A model generated the notes under the pieces. The model saw only the letters and a list, made by a program, of their open reading frames with translations, was not told the origin of the DNA and searched no databases. From assembly GCA_963457665.1 (NCBI GenBank), contig OY735215.1, positions 41,407,825 through 41,471,824 on the forward strand: a stretch of DNA of 64,000 bases, in the 5' to 3' direction. Position numbers and translations under genes: made by a program. The stretch is from Thysanoteuthis rhombus (taxonomy: Eukaryota > Mollusca > Cephalopoda > Oegopsida > Thysanoteuthidae). This document shows, piece by piece, positions 1-10,049 of this stretch (its first letter is position 1; every line of letters starts with the position of its first letter).

Positions 1-540
1 TTTCATTTATACTGATACGCATACAGAAACGGCGAAAGATTCAAATTCACAATTCATGTATGAATGATCAGAATAATTGTGCTGCAAGCAAGAGGAAATA
101 TATTTTCTGCATTTTTCCATTTCCTATGTGAACACTTTTCCCAGGTTGATTAAGCATTCATATTCCTGACAACATTGTTATTCTACATTTCATTCTTGGA
201 TTTCAATAATAAAATAAACAGAAAAAAACTTTTTCCCAAACAGACTTTGATCAAAGTCTCCAGAGATTATTTGGCTCCAACGCACACGGGAAGCAATAGT
301 AATTTGTCAAATATGAAACAGTTCTATTTGGAGAGGAAAGAGAAAAATTACTAGGAAGAATTGATCTCGGTCAGAGAATAATGTTCCTTTTTCAGCAGAA
401 GAGAGAGGGACAAAAATAACTTCTTTAATTTTAGTCATAACTATTATGAGACATCAGTTTTCATTGCTGAGAAAGCTATTTTCAGTTTTCAAATGGACAA
501 ATGTATATAAATGGTCATAATGATACTTATGCTCTATGCT

Positions 541-873
541 AGGGTTGGGCAACCTATGGCCCACAGGCCAGATTTGGTCAGTAAGCAAATATTGGGATAC
601 TATGCTTATCTGATCCACGAACAATTTTTCCATTTTTTATGTCTGCCGCAGAGTGAAATAAAATGCAACTAAATTGAGTTCCTTGATTACAAACAGCATC
701 CTTGGTTAAGCACAAATGATTTTCAAAGAGGGATTATTCACGAATTTGAGAAAAAATACAACCAGATGTATTTGAATAGATAATTCCCATATTTCAAACT
801 TTTTATGGCATTCATCTAGTCCACTGTCAACTTATTATTACACAAAGAAGCAAAAAGGTTGCTGCCCTCTCTG
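541..873. mobile_element. hAT-like non-autonomous element (relic)
   Basis: The left end reads agggttgggcaacctatgg followed by a cccacaggcc motif, a style seen at the ends of many hAT elements. Near 850-873 the opposite end carries aaggttgctgccct, which is an imperfect inverted match. The flanking 8-mers (ctctatgc and ctctgctc) agree only partly, so a target duplication is not proven. I see no coding remnant inside. Family assignment is inferred from end sequence only. Confidence 0.35.
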
Positions 874-1045
874 CTCTGTGCAAGTCATTGTGAGAACAGA
901 ATTTTAGCGACTGATCTGACTTATGAACTTGGGTCATTTACCATCTTTTGTATATCTATCTTCGTGTATCTTCAACTGATTTTGACAAAAATATGCAAAA
1001 GAATTAGTATCAAAATGTGATGACATTCCAGTACCAATATTTTTT

Positions 1046-1390
1046 ATCATCATCATCATCATCATCAGCCTTTTAGCACCCATTATTGGATGTAGACCTT
1101 CCTGAAGATACCATGGGTGTCGTGGATCCAGTATTTTCTGAATATATCAAGTTTGTCATGCCATTTTATATTATGTCAGCCTTTGTTTTGCATGTGATTT
1201 CATACGAGTCCTGAAGTCCAGCCCATTGCCATTCAAGTTTTCTTATGTATTCTATGATATCTGGGACTCCAAATTTGCCTATAATATATTGTACTGTCTT
1301 GTGATCTCTCCATCTTATATTGAGCATGATTCTCTCCTCTGCACATAGCATGTATACCCTTCTTTTCAGAACTACCAAGATATTCCTTTA
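1046..1390 (-). pseudogene. RTE-like LINE 3' fragment (copy 1)
   Basis: On the minus strand this reads the C-terminal end of an endonuclease/reverse-transcriptase ORF2: a WRDHKTVQYI block, then a KLEWQWAG block, as in the WAGH region of RTE-type polyproteins. It ends in a (TGA)n-type tail, seen on the plus strand as an atc repeat at 1046-1068. The copy is 5'-truncated and holds no polymerase domain. The same 3' end recurs about ten times in the window. Confidence 0.7.
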
Positions 1391-1891
1391 AGTAAAATAT
1401 ATGAACCAAGTTTTGATGAGGTTAGCTTGAATCAAATTTGACTTCCTGGATAGCTCTTACAAAGACAAGAACAATAAAAGAAGTATAAATTTACTTTGTT
1501 TAAAAGCTGCTCTCCAAAAGTGAATTATGAACTATCCATTTATATGAAAAAAATGCTGACATTTCTGCTGCACATGATTATAATAAAGGGTCAGAAGAAC
1601 AATCTCCCTGAATTTAGAGAAACTGCAAATGATGTTAAACTTTCAAGAAAGCAAAATCTCACTGGAAACCTTACACATTGTAAAACAGGTTCAGTCAGTG
1701 TGAATGCAACAGTGACACAGTACACAAGCTTGCTCAATGTCACCATATTGCTGATTGAGAAAACACCCGGAAAAGTGTTTTTATTTTCACCAACCTAACC
1801 AATTCTTCATAGCTAGATAAATGTTAGAACTATGGAACAAGCACTAAAAGTATATCTCTGAATTTTTGAGATGAGGTATTATTATTATTTT

Positions 1892-2199
1892 TATTATTAT
1901 TCGGACCATCCTCATCTTGGTTGTTTTTCATACAACGTTTCGGCCGTTGTATTCTACGGCCTTCATCAGGTATCATCAAGTAATCTGATGGTTCTAAGTT
2001 CAATCCCAGTGTGAGACAATAATAATACTACTAATGCTAAGAGGAGAGTGCAGTCAATATACCCCCGTCAGTTAAATAAAGGGTTCAGTTCGTTACTTCC
2101 CTACACCTACCAGATGATACCTGATGAAGGCCGTAGAGTACAACGGCCGAAACGTTGTATGAAAAACAACCAAGATGAGGATGGTCTGAATAATAATAG
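1892..2199. mobile_element. Small inverted-repeat element, 85-bp arms
   Basis: The segment 1892-1976 is repeated in inverted orientation at 2114-2199 with only a few mismatches. Each arm holds the core acaacgtttcggccgttgt, itself nearly palindromic, next to a cctcatcttggttg block. About 137 bp separate the arms and include gttctaagttcaatccca, which resembles a Pol III B box. Both ends are edged by tta/ata triplet runs. A diverged relative lies near 24806-24930. It is probably a non-autonomous foldback element or MITE; no coding sequence is visible. Confidence 0.65.
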
Positions 2200-2249
2200 A
2201 AATAAGCACTAAAAGGTTCTATCCTTCTTTGTATGTGCTTTTTTGTGTT

Positions 2250-2420
2250 CTAGTACTCCTGTCCAGATCGTTTTGTCTACAGACTTGAAAATCAACATCA
2301 GTACTGTTCTCCTCAAGAATTTCTAAAAAAAATTTCTATTTTTCTTTATTTTTGAAAAAAAAGTTTTTTCGACCATTTTTGGGGGACAGGTTTAATAATA
2401 ACATTCAGAGATCATAAATG
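2250..2420 (+). repeat. Dispersed repeat family E, copy 1
   Basis: The stretch with agtactcctg, gttttgtctacagacttg and a following T-rich tract aligns by eye with 5245-5345, which has agtacctcctg and ggtctacaaccttgaaaa. The two are clearly related but diverged. No coding sequence or termini are recognised. Confidence 0.4.
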
Positions 2421-2993
2421 GAATTTTTTCAGACTACACTCATTCTCTGATGGAATTTCTTCACATGACTTCAAATTTAGGTGATACGGTTGTTCAATTG
2501 TTGACTGTGATGGCAAGTTTCCAATTTTCTTACATTTTTTCATATTATCACATAGGATATAGACCTACTGATTCATTGAGTTGATACAAGCTCTAATTTC
2601 GACTCTTCTTTGATCTTTGAAGCCATATACATTACTTGTTATCAGATACGTAATGGGAAAATACATTGCTCTTTTGCTTTTATTTACTTTCTGAAATGTT
2701 TCATGTTTTCCTTCCAAGAGAATGAGGTTGAAAATCCTCTGGATATTTTTCAAACATTGATATAGTCAAATCCTCCAAATGTGAATGAGTTTCTCTTCTA
2801 CAAGCTAGCATAATACGTTTGTTTTTTGTTTTTTTTTCCCTTTTAAATACGAAACAGGCATTAACAACAATACAGGTATAACATATCAAAGAAAATAAAT
2901 TATAATCCCTTGAGCAAAAAACAATTAACGAAATAATGGTTATACATTAGATTTTTTTTTTTTTAAATTCTCATTACCTGCCTAAAATCAGTC

Positions 2994-4171
2994 TTTTCTT
3001 TATGTAGCTGAGTACATAAGTTTCTTTTTGTAGTTGAGTATATAATAACAAGTTTCTTTATGTAGTTGAGTATATAATAACAAGTTTCTTTATGTAGTTG
3101 AGTATATAATAACAAGTTTCTTTATGTAGTTGAGTATATAATAACAAGTTTCTTTATGTAGTTGAGTATATAATAACAAGTTTCTTTATGTAGTTGAGTA
3201 TATAATAACAAGTTTCTTTATGTAGTTGAGTATATAATAACAAGTTTCTTTATGTAGTTGAGTATATAATAACAAGTTTCTTTATGTAGTTGAGTATATA
3301 ATAACAAGTTTCTTTATGTAGTTGAGTATATAATAACAAGTTTCTTTATGTAGTTGAGTATATAATAACAAGTTTCTTTATGTAGTTGAGTATATAATAA
3401 CAAGTTTCTTTATGTAGTTGAGTATATAATAACAAGTTTCTTTATGTAGTTGAGTATATAATAACAAGTTTCTTTATGTAGTTGAGTATATAATAACAAG
3501 TTTCTTTAATTAGTTGAGTATATGATAACAAGTTTCTTTATGTAGTTGAGTATATAATAACAAGTTTCTTTATGTAGTTGAGTATATAATAACAAGTTTC
3601 TTTATGTAGTTGAGTATATAATAACAAGTTTCTTTATGTAGTTGAGTATATAATAACAAGTTTCTTTATGTAGTTGAGTATATAATAACAAGTTTCTTTA
3701 TGTAGTTGAGTATATAATAACAAGTTTCTTTATGTAGTTGAGTATATAATAACAAGTTTCTTTATGTAGTTGAGTATATAATAACAAGTTTCTTTATGTA
3801 GTTGAGTATATAATAACAAGTTTCTTTATGTAGTTGAGTATATAATAACAAGTTTCTTTATGTAGTTGAGTATATAATAACAAGTTTCTTTAATTAGTTG
3901 AGTATATAATAAGTTTCTTTTTGTAGTTGAGTATATAATAACAAGTTTCTTTATTCAGTTGAGTATATGAGAAGTTTTTTTTTGAAGTTCAGTATATGAT
4001 AACAAGTTTCTTTATTTAGTTGAGTCTATGATAACAAGTTTCTTTATTTAGTTGAGTATATAATCACAAGTTTCTTTATTTAGTTGAGTATATGATAACA
4101 AGTTTCTTTATATAGTTGAGCATATAATAACAAGTTTCTTCATTTAGTTGAGTATATGATAACAAGTTTCC
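2994..4171. repeat. 32-bp satellite/minisatellite array, about 36 copies
   Basis: The unit combines tttctttatgtag with ttgagtatataataacaag (32 bp). Units from about 3050 to 3885 are almost identical. The left edge (2994-3050) and the right third (3885-4171) carry substitutions and short indels, as expected when unequal exchange homogenises the core. Two core units share the variant tttctttaattag at 3501 and 3885, exactly 384 bp (12 units) apart. All frames are closed, so it is not coding. Confidence 0.95.
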
Positions 4172-4249
4172 CCCATTGAGAAAGTTAAATAAGATTGACA
4201 TTTTAATTTCCTGGTTCCTTCCCTACCATCACACAACCAACATAAGTTT

Positions 4250-4595
4250 CAATTTTCAAGTGGGTTTAGCCTGGTTATCTACATATGTGTTGCACATACA
4301 GTCTATACTAATGGGGCTAGAGAGCTGAAAAGTTCAACATTATTAAGGTTTCTAGTGGAGGGGGTCAATTCGCAATGTAAGTATATGCTATATTGGTCCC
4401 TTAGTTTGTGCCTGGCATTTTTTTTAAAAAGAGAATTCTTTAGTGATTACCACCGAACAAAAAATCAGAGAAGTGACTTATTCATTGATCACCCCTTTTT
4501 CCAATTTTTTAGTTGATCATTCCCAACACAGTGTGCTGCCCAAAGATGTTAGTCAGGTGACAGTTTCTTTTGAGTGACTAACCAAACCTGTTTTA
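4250..4595 (-). mobile_element. Dispersed repeat family 1 (SINE/MITE-like), copy 1
   Basis: Reverse complement of a repeat whose head reads caggtctggttagtcact, followed by a catcacatgacca-type block, a tgatcaatgaataa block and acattgtaaattga. The head lies at about 4560-4595 on the minus strand. Related copies lie near 16160, 32467, 36141, 45416 and 51680. No reading frame is conserved and no tRNA head was recognised, so the class is unresolved. Confidence 0.6.
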
Positions 4596-4815
4596 CTTTC
4601 AATTAAATCCATTAAAAATTTGTTTATCTTTTCATATTTTCCCCCTTCACATATATGTCCGATATACAATTCATCACCAAAGCTCCAATGGTACAAGATC
4701 AAACAGAAGAATTAGATAGAGTGCGCTAGAAATCCCTACAGTGAATCACAATTCATCAAGCCTCTGCAAATTTTGAAATAGCCCAGAATCAAAGACTCAT
4801 CACTGTAATAGAACA

Positions 4816-5079
4816 ATGCCCTTGGGCAACACAGGCAGTGATCCCATCAACCAACTTCCAGTGCCTGCCACCTTCAGAGTCAGGTTACAAAGCTATTTGA
4901 GGGTCCACAAAAGAATGTATGACAGAAGTCTTCTTCAGACCCCAGCCAATATTGATACATATCTTTTCATAATACTTGACCCATGTGTAAGTAACTCATA
5001 TTGTGCATATACAGCTTTTGGGAGAATCTTTATCCCATCTATGTTCAGTAAGCTTGGTAAATCAATCACTGGAGATTGA
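4816..5079 (+). CDS. Unrecognised 87-codon ORF
   Basis: An ATG-initiated reading frame of 87 codons starting MPLGNTGSDPINQL. The interval is richer in GC than its surroundings and does not match the repeats described here, which is why it is kept. There is no recognised domain, signal peptide, splice context or neighbouring exon. It may be chance, an untranslated exon or part of an unrecognised repeat. Confidence 0.15.
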   Translation: MPLGNTGSDPINQLPVPATFRVRLQSYLRVHKRMYDRSLLQTPANIDTYLFIILDPCVSNSYCAYTAFGRIFIPSMFSKLGKSITGD

Positions 5080-5164
5080 ACAACGAAGCGGAAGCTCCCA
5101 ATAAACCAAGCAGCTCCCAATTCAAAACTATAATCAGATAGCCATTATTGAGGACGTATTCTAA

Positions 5165-5420
5165 TATTATCACAGTAGCCCCTCTCTTTTTTTTCATCTG
5201 TGTGTGTGAGTGCATTTGTGGTTGTAGTACCTACATGTTATCAGGAGTACCTCCTGATAACATTTTGGTCTACAACCTTGAAAATCTGCATAAGTTCACC
5301 ACTATGCACCATCTTAAAAGATTTTTGTTGTTTTTCAAAAAAAGTGCTTTCGAGGTCTCTATGCTCATTTCAGACAGACAAGGCCCAAATCTTGTGCTGA
5401 TATTTTTTTAGATGATTTTA
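5165..5420 (+). repeat. Dispersed repeat family E, copy 2, with hairpin
   Basis: It aligns with 2250-2420. It contains an unusually regular hairpin at 5220-5277, and it abuts a family 2 fragment on the right. Confidence 0.4.
5220..5277. other. Two-tier inverted repeat (hairpin)
   Basis: The inner arms tgttatcaggag (5236-5247) and ctcctgataaca (5251-5262) are perfect complements around a 3-base loop. Outer arms ggttgtag (5220-5227) and ctacaacc (5270-5277) are also perfect. The small loop is unlike a microRNA precursor. No function is implied. Confidence 0.75.
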
Positions 5421-5537
5421 GATAAAAGATTGAATCTCTAAAAAATTAATCTACGATAGAAATTCTATCATTTCAGATAACTCTCTGGATAATTAGTTCT
5501 GGTACATGCGCGGGCTACGGTGATTCATTTATGCAAT
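5390..5537. mobile_element. Dispersed repeat family 2, rearranged copy
   Basis: The left part is the minus-strand head of family 2: ataattagttctggtacatg is the reverse complement of the gtaccagaactaattat head. It is joined directly to the plus-strand tail gggctacggtgattca. Head and tail in opposite orientations imply an inversion or foldback rearrangement. Confidence 0.5.
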
Positions 5538-5719
5538 GTATAGATAACATTAATGTTTTTGATTGGTATAAGCCAGAATACTGTGTAATACAAAAAGAAA
5601 GCTCATAGAATACAACAGAATGAAAAAGTTTTGATCTTAGACAACTGACAAGTACTTCAAGAACGAAAGTTATTATTTGGAAAAATCTTCACAAAAACTT
5701 AAATGATAAGTAACAATTC

Positions 5720-6065
5720 AAGAAACAGTATTCTTAACAAGTTGAAAATTCCGGTGTATTTTTAGCCAGTGCTTTATTGATTCAGCATGGTTCGGTATCA
5801 GACAATCAGTAGTGGGAGATCCGAAGAAAATTGAATTCTCCAGAACTTTTGGAGATTCTGGGCGGAGAAACAGACAAACATGAGGGCGTAGACATAAATA
5901 TATGAAACCAAAAAAAAATATCTCGCAGTCAAAATAAATTTATTCAATTCTTCCTTAACCTGTGGCCAAACCTTCCGCTAAAAGCTATTGAAATTCTTTG
6001 AGAACTTTTGGAGATGTTGTGTGGTCAAATAACAGACAAACATGAGTAAATGTATATACCTCTTC
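5720..6065 (-). mobile_element. Two tandem units of the 165-bp foldback-element repeat
   Basis: Anchors agaacttttggagattctgg (about 5840) and gagaacttttggagatgttg (about 6000) are some 160 bp apart, and each is followed by aacagacaaacatgag. They are the reverse complement of the ctccaaaagtcctcaatg core of the units at 20455-21250. I do not see inverted termini here, so this looks like a truncated or internal fragment. Confidence 0.5.
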
Positions 6066-6885
6066 AAACTTTGTTGGCAGAGGTAAAGAAAAAGTGATTT
6101 GAACGCTCGGCCTATATTACACAAATCAAATTTATATAAATGAGCATAAACATAAAATATAAATGAGCAAGTCATTAAACATGACAAAGATGCTTACAAT
6201 CTAAAGTCACTTGATTGTAGAACTTGTACAGATCCATGTATTTGGATATTTATTTGTTATATGAAAGAATATATTTTGGAGGAAAGATCAATTCAAAAAA
6301 TGACAAAAGCATCTACTTCCTGACAAAAGCGATATCATTAAAACATCATACCAAAGTCTTGTAATATCATTAAATAACTTTGAGCAGAAAAAAACCAGGG
6401 AACAATTTAATCAGAGGAAACAACCCGTTTCCCTACTTGAAGATCTCATTTCAGGATTCAATCTGATTCATTAATCTCTACCATCATGAAAAAAAAATCG
6501 CAAGTAAATAAAACTTTCTCAATGTTTGCAATTCTCATGTTCGTATTCAACTCTTCTTTGATGAACCATCATTGACCGCAAAGCACGTTGCATGTAATTA
6601 AAACATATTATGGTCGGATTTCTTTATCAAAGGGTTCTGACGTTGTGAAGAACATGACATCTAAAGGGAAGTTCTTCAGATTTTTCCTACCAGGCTCTTA
6701 ATGTACATCACAATGACACTCGTACATTCTACTTATCTTCGAGAAGATCTTAGATCTTTCTTATTGCCTACCGTTGCATGTAAATGTATTCGACCCCTAA
6801 ATTATTTTTTCCTATTACCAAGCAATTCGATGTACATTATTCCAGTCTTATACATCATTCATGAATGGAGAGAAATTAGTACCAT
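6066..6885. other. No gene recognised
   Basis: AT-rich sequence without a supported gene or a repeat unit that I can place. A 76-codon frame runs through 6701-6931, but only its last ten residues resemble a transposase and belong to the next entry. Confidence 0.5.
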
Positions 6886-6889
6886 ATCA

Positions 6890-7355
6890 ATACTTGCAAA
6901 ATCAGGTCATCCAAGAAGGATTTCAACATAATGGTTGACTAAAATCATAAGGGAAGTTTCAGTCAACCCCAAAGGATATCCAGACAGATCTGAAGGACCC
7001 TGGAAAAGATATACTCATTTCAACAATTCAAAGAATATTGAACCGACAAGGATTTCATAGAGGAGTCACACTAGAAAAAGCCTCTACCGAAGAAACACAG
7101 AGGAATGGTTCAAGGAGAACAAAGTTAGGGTAATTGAATGGCCTTCTCCAGACCTAAATCCAATCTAACATTTGTGGCTTGAGTTACAATGCTGTTCATA
7201 AAGGAAGCCATTGGATCTGAATGTTTTCAAACTATTCTCCATTGAATAATGGTCAGAAATACCAGTTGCAAGATGTTGAGGCTTCATCAAAGGCCACAAA
7301 AAATGTCTATTAGCAGTGATCAGTGGTACCAAAGGATCACATACTAAGTATTAGT
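6890..7355 (+). pseudogene. Tc1-like transposase pseudogene
   Basis: Fragments in order, in shifting frames: KSGHPRRIST (linker after the DNA-binding region), ISTIQRILNRQGFHRG (second helix-turn-helix), EEWFKENKVRVIEWPS then PDLNPI and HLW, and a C-terminus ending SGTKGSHTKY before a stop. In DDE transposases of this group the third acidic residue follows the NPI motif; here that codon is TAA (7166-7168). About 100 residues holding the first two catalytic aspartates are missing between the helix-turn-helix and EEWF. It is clearly dead. Terminal repeats were not identified. Confidence 0.8.
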
Positions 7356-7676
7356 TAAGTACTCCAAATACTCATGCAAAAGTCATTATAATAAAGTATT
7401 GATAATTATGGAAATAAAAATATTTGTATCATTGATTCTCTCTTATTTACTAACAATTCAGATAGTAAACTGTTTGACCAATTCGAATTCTGAATGATTA
7501 AGCAGGAAAATGAATTGGGGTTGAATGCTTTTGCATGCAACTGTATACAGCTTATAATAGACTCGCATAGTACCTGTAAAAATTGACAGGATTATTTAGT
7601 TATAGATCAGCACTTCTGCCGAGTGTAGTGCATATTAAAAGGTGTTACACACTACAAAAAAACAATAACAAAAAAA

Positions 7677-7702
7677 ACACATATATATATATATATATAT
7701 AT
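7677..7702. repeat. (AT)n microsatellite
   Basis: Uninterrupted alternating A/T run after a short aca-rich stretch. Confidence 0.95.
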
Positions 7703-7719
7703 GGATACGCATTGTGTTT

Positions 7720-8945
7720 AATATATATGAATTACATGGGGGGACAACTTGATCAGTAGTATTTTCCAAATGCTGCTTCCATCTAATATAAGCTACTTAA
7801 TCAATGCTTTGTTCCCCTCAAATCCAACTGTTGACTGACAAAGATTCAAGAGATAAGAATAAAGTGTTTCTATTTGATGGAATAAGACATCGTAAATACA
7901 CACTACACTAAGATCACAGATTAACAACTATTATGTAAGAAAACAACATTAACAACAAAGGTTAATAGAAAAGTCTTTTAAAGGTAGAAAACTTTAAAAT
8001 TGCCATAGTCAGCAGATGCATAATAAAACATAAAAGTGAAGGAAAAGAAGTTTTAAATTTGTTTTTAAAATAAATCCCCAGAAGCCTCTTTCGACAGACA
8101 CTCATCAGGTGGTTTTAGAGTCAATTTACTTAAAAACCAGAAAGCCGGTACTCTGCAAACAAAAGGAATTTGTTTTCATGCTAAAACTTTTTCAATTTAA
8201 CTGCACTTTGAGCGCGTTTTGATTTCAATTTTCACCCCCAGGCAACGTACTTGTTCGCCATTTTGAATAACATTTTCTGAATTAGTTCAAATAATTTCCA
8301 CACAATACATTTAAAACATTTTCTGTTGAGTCATCCTCTGATGATTGTCATTTGAAAGAAGCTTTTAAGGTTGTTATTTTCCCTCCTCCTGTTCTTCTAC
8401 GCATCCACTAATTATGGCAATTTTAAAGATTGATCGCCCAAGTATTTTGCTGCTTTTAGTACATTTTAACAACTAAACTACTAATCTCATCTCATGATTT
8501 GGGAATTCTGAAAAGAAATCACAACTTTCACCTATGAGAACACAGTATTCCAATGTATTAATATTTGAGACTATAAATTGAAATACAAATTGACCATGAC
8601 TAATTCAACAGCTGAAGAAGTGGTGACTTCGTCAGGTCACAAGTGTAAATTAGATAAAAATATTGACAACTCAACCTGAAAATGAATTACCATAGCCACG
8701 TTGCTTCATATTTTTCCACAATACCTCCTGTCAGTTAGTTCTTGTCTATCTGTGACCCAAGACTCCACTAGCACACCTACCCCATCTCAACTCTTCAGAT
8801 AGTGATACAAAGTTACATAGAGCAATATATGACTTGACAAGAACAAAGGTCCCAACTGACTGGAGTTTCAAGGGAATGGGTGTAACAGAACTAATAGAAC
8901 AAAAAAAGGATGTAATTTTCATTTCTTAAAAATTAAAATTTATCC
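7720..8945. other. No gene recognised
   Basis: AT-rich, without a long reading frame and without a repeat that I could pair elsewhere in the window. Confidence 0.5.
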
Positions 8946-8951
8946 ATACAC

Positions 8952-8953
8952 TT

Positions 8954-9009
<56 letters not shown>
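8952..9009. repeat. Compound (CT)n(AT)n microsatellite
   Basis: A run of ct dinucleotides passes directly into a run of at dinucleotides. Confidence 0.95.
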
Positions 9010-9011
<2 letters not shown>

Positions 9012-9489
9012 CTCATTCTGACAGAGTTTTTCCACAAATGCCTAAACATCATAAATGCTACATCCTATCCGTAGCAAAATAAAATCACAACTGATTATTA
9101 TTGTACCCTCTAAAAATGAGTGATAAAAGACAAATTTCAAAGAAATGAAAAGGCTGATTAAAAGGTTGCTATTGTACTACCTGTGGAGATTTTCAAGGCA
9201 ATGTACCCCAAAATGTGGTTAGTATCACTGAAATAAACGTAGGGAGGGACGGACAGATGAATGAAGAAGAAAGAACACCTCTAGCCTATGTTTTTCGTTA
9301 TTTGGTCAGCTCGGTGATCATAGCTACAGCGACTCAATCGAATATCTAACTACCTTATCCTGCCTGTAAAATGATTTTCAAATTGGTACAAGTTGGGAAA
9401 TAAAGGTTAGAACAAGCGTTGAAAGAAAACCAATTAAATTTTTATGATATACAAATAAAATGAAAGACAACGATAGCAATACAGTTGCT

Positions 9490-10045
9490 TTCATAAAAAA
9501 AGTAAAGATGTCTTCAGTAGAAAAGATCAAGTCTTCAGTAGAAAAGATAGAGTTGCCGTCAGGAGAAAAAAAAGAATTGGAAAGAGTAATTATTTCATCC
9601 ATAACTTGGATGCTTCAATGACTTACATTGACAGAGTTTTCAAACACAATCTTCAATGGAAAAGAGAAAATTGCCTTCAGTATAGAGGAGAAAGTTGCCT
9701 TCGGCAGAGAGGAGAAAGTTGCCTTCAGTAGAGAGGAGAAAGTTGCCTTCGGCAGAGAGGAGAAAGTTGCCTTCAGTATGAAGGAGAAAGTTGCCTTCAG
9801 TAGAGAGGAGAAAGTTGCTTTTGGTAAAGAGGAGAAAGTTGCCTTCGGTAAAGAGGAGAAAGTTGCCTTCGGTAAAGAGGAGAAAGCTGCCTTTGGTAGA
9901 AAAGATAAAGTTACAGTAGCAGAACACACTATAAGCCATGTGGTTAAAATAGCATAATCTGTGAGATGGTAGAGAGTAGAGTGACTTCTATGAATGTGAA
10001 TTTCCATTTCTACTGAAGGCAACATCATCTTTTCTACTCATCTGG
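9490..10045. repeat. 24-bp minisatellite with outlying and inverted units
   Basis: Ten in-register units occupy 9673-9912, each close to gccttcggtaaagaggag plus aaagtt. Looser relatives (tcttcagtagaaaagat) lie at 9508-9565. An inverted one (tctactgaaggcaac) lies near 10008-10022. Units 1-4 alternate agt and ggc variants, suggesting a 48-bp dimer. As 24 is a multiple of three and no unit contains a stop in several frames, the array is open in one plus and at least two minus frames. The plus frame gives repeating EEKVAFG/S octapeptides; one minus frame gives LPKATFSS. No promoter, splice context or homology supports translation. Confidence 0.9.
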
Positions 10046-10049
10046 AAGT

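Noticed and set aside
1496-1798. 100-codon plus-strand frame
   Set aside because: It starts at TTG, has no motif, and sits in AT-rich DNA beside a LINE fragment.
2994-4171. CRISPR-like array
   Set aside because: The repeats are contiguous 32-bp units with no unique spacers, so it is a satellite.
5220-5277. microRNA precursor
   Set aside because: The loop is three bases and the stem is interrupted by unpaired blocks, unlike a microRNA hairpin.
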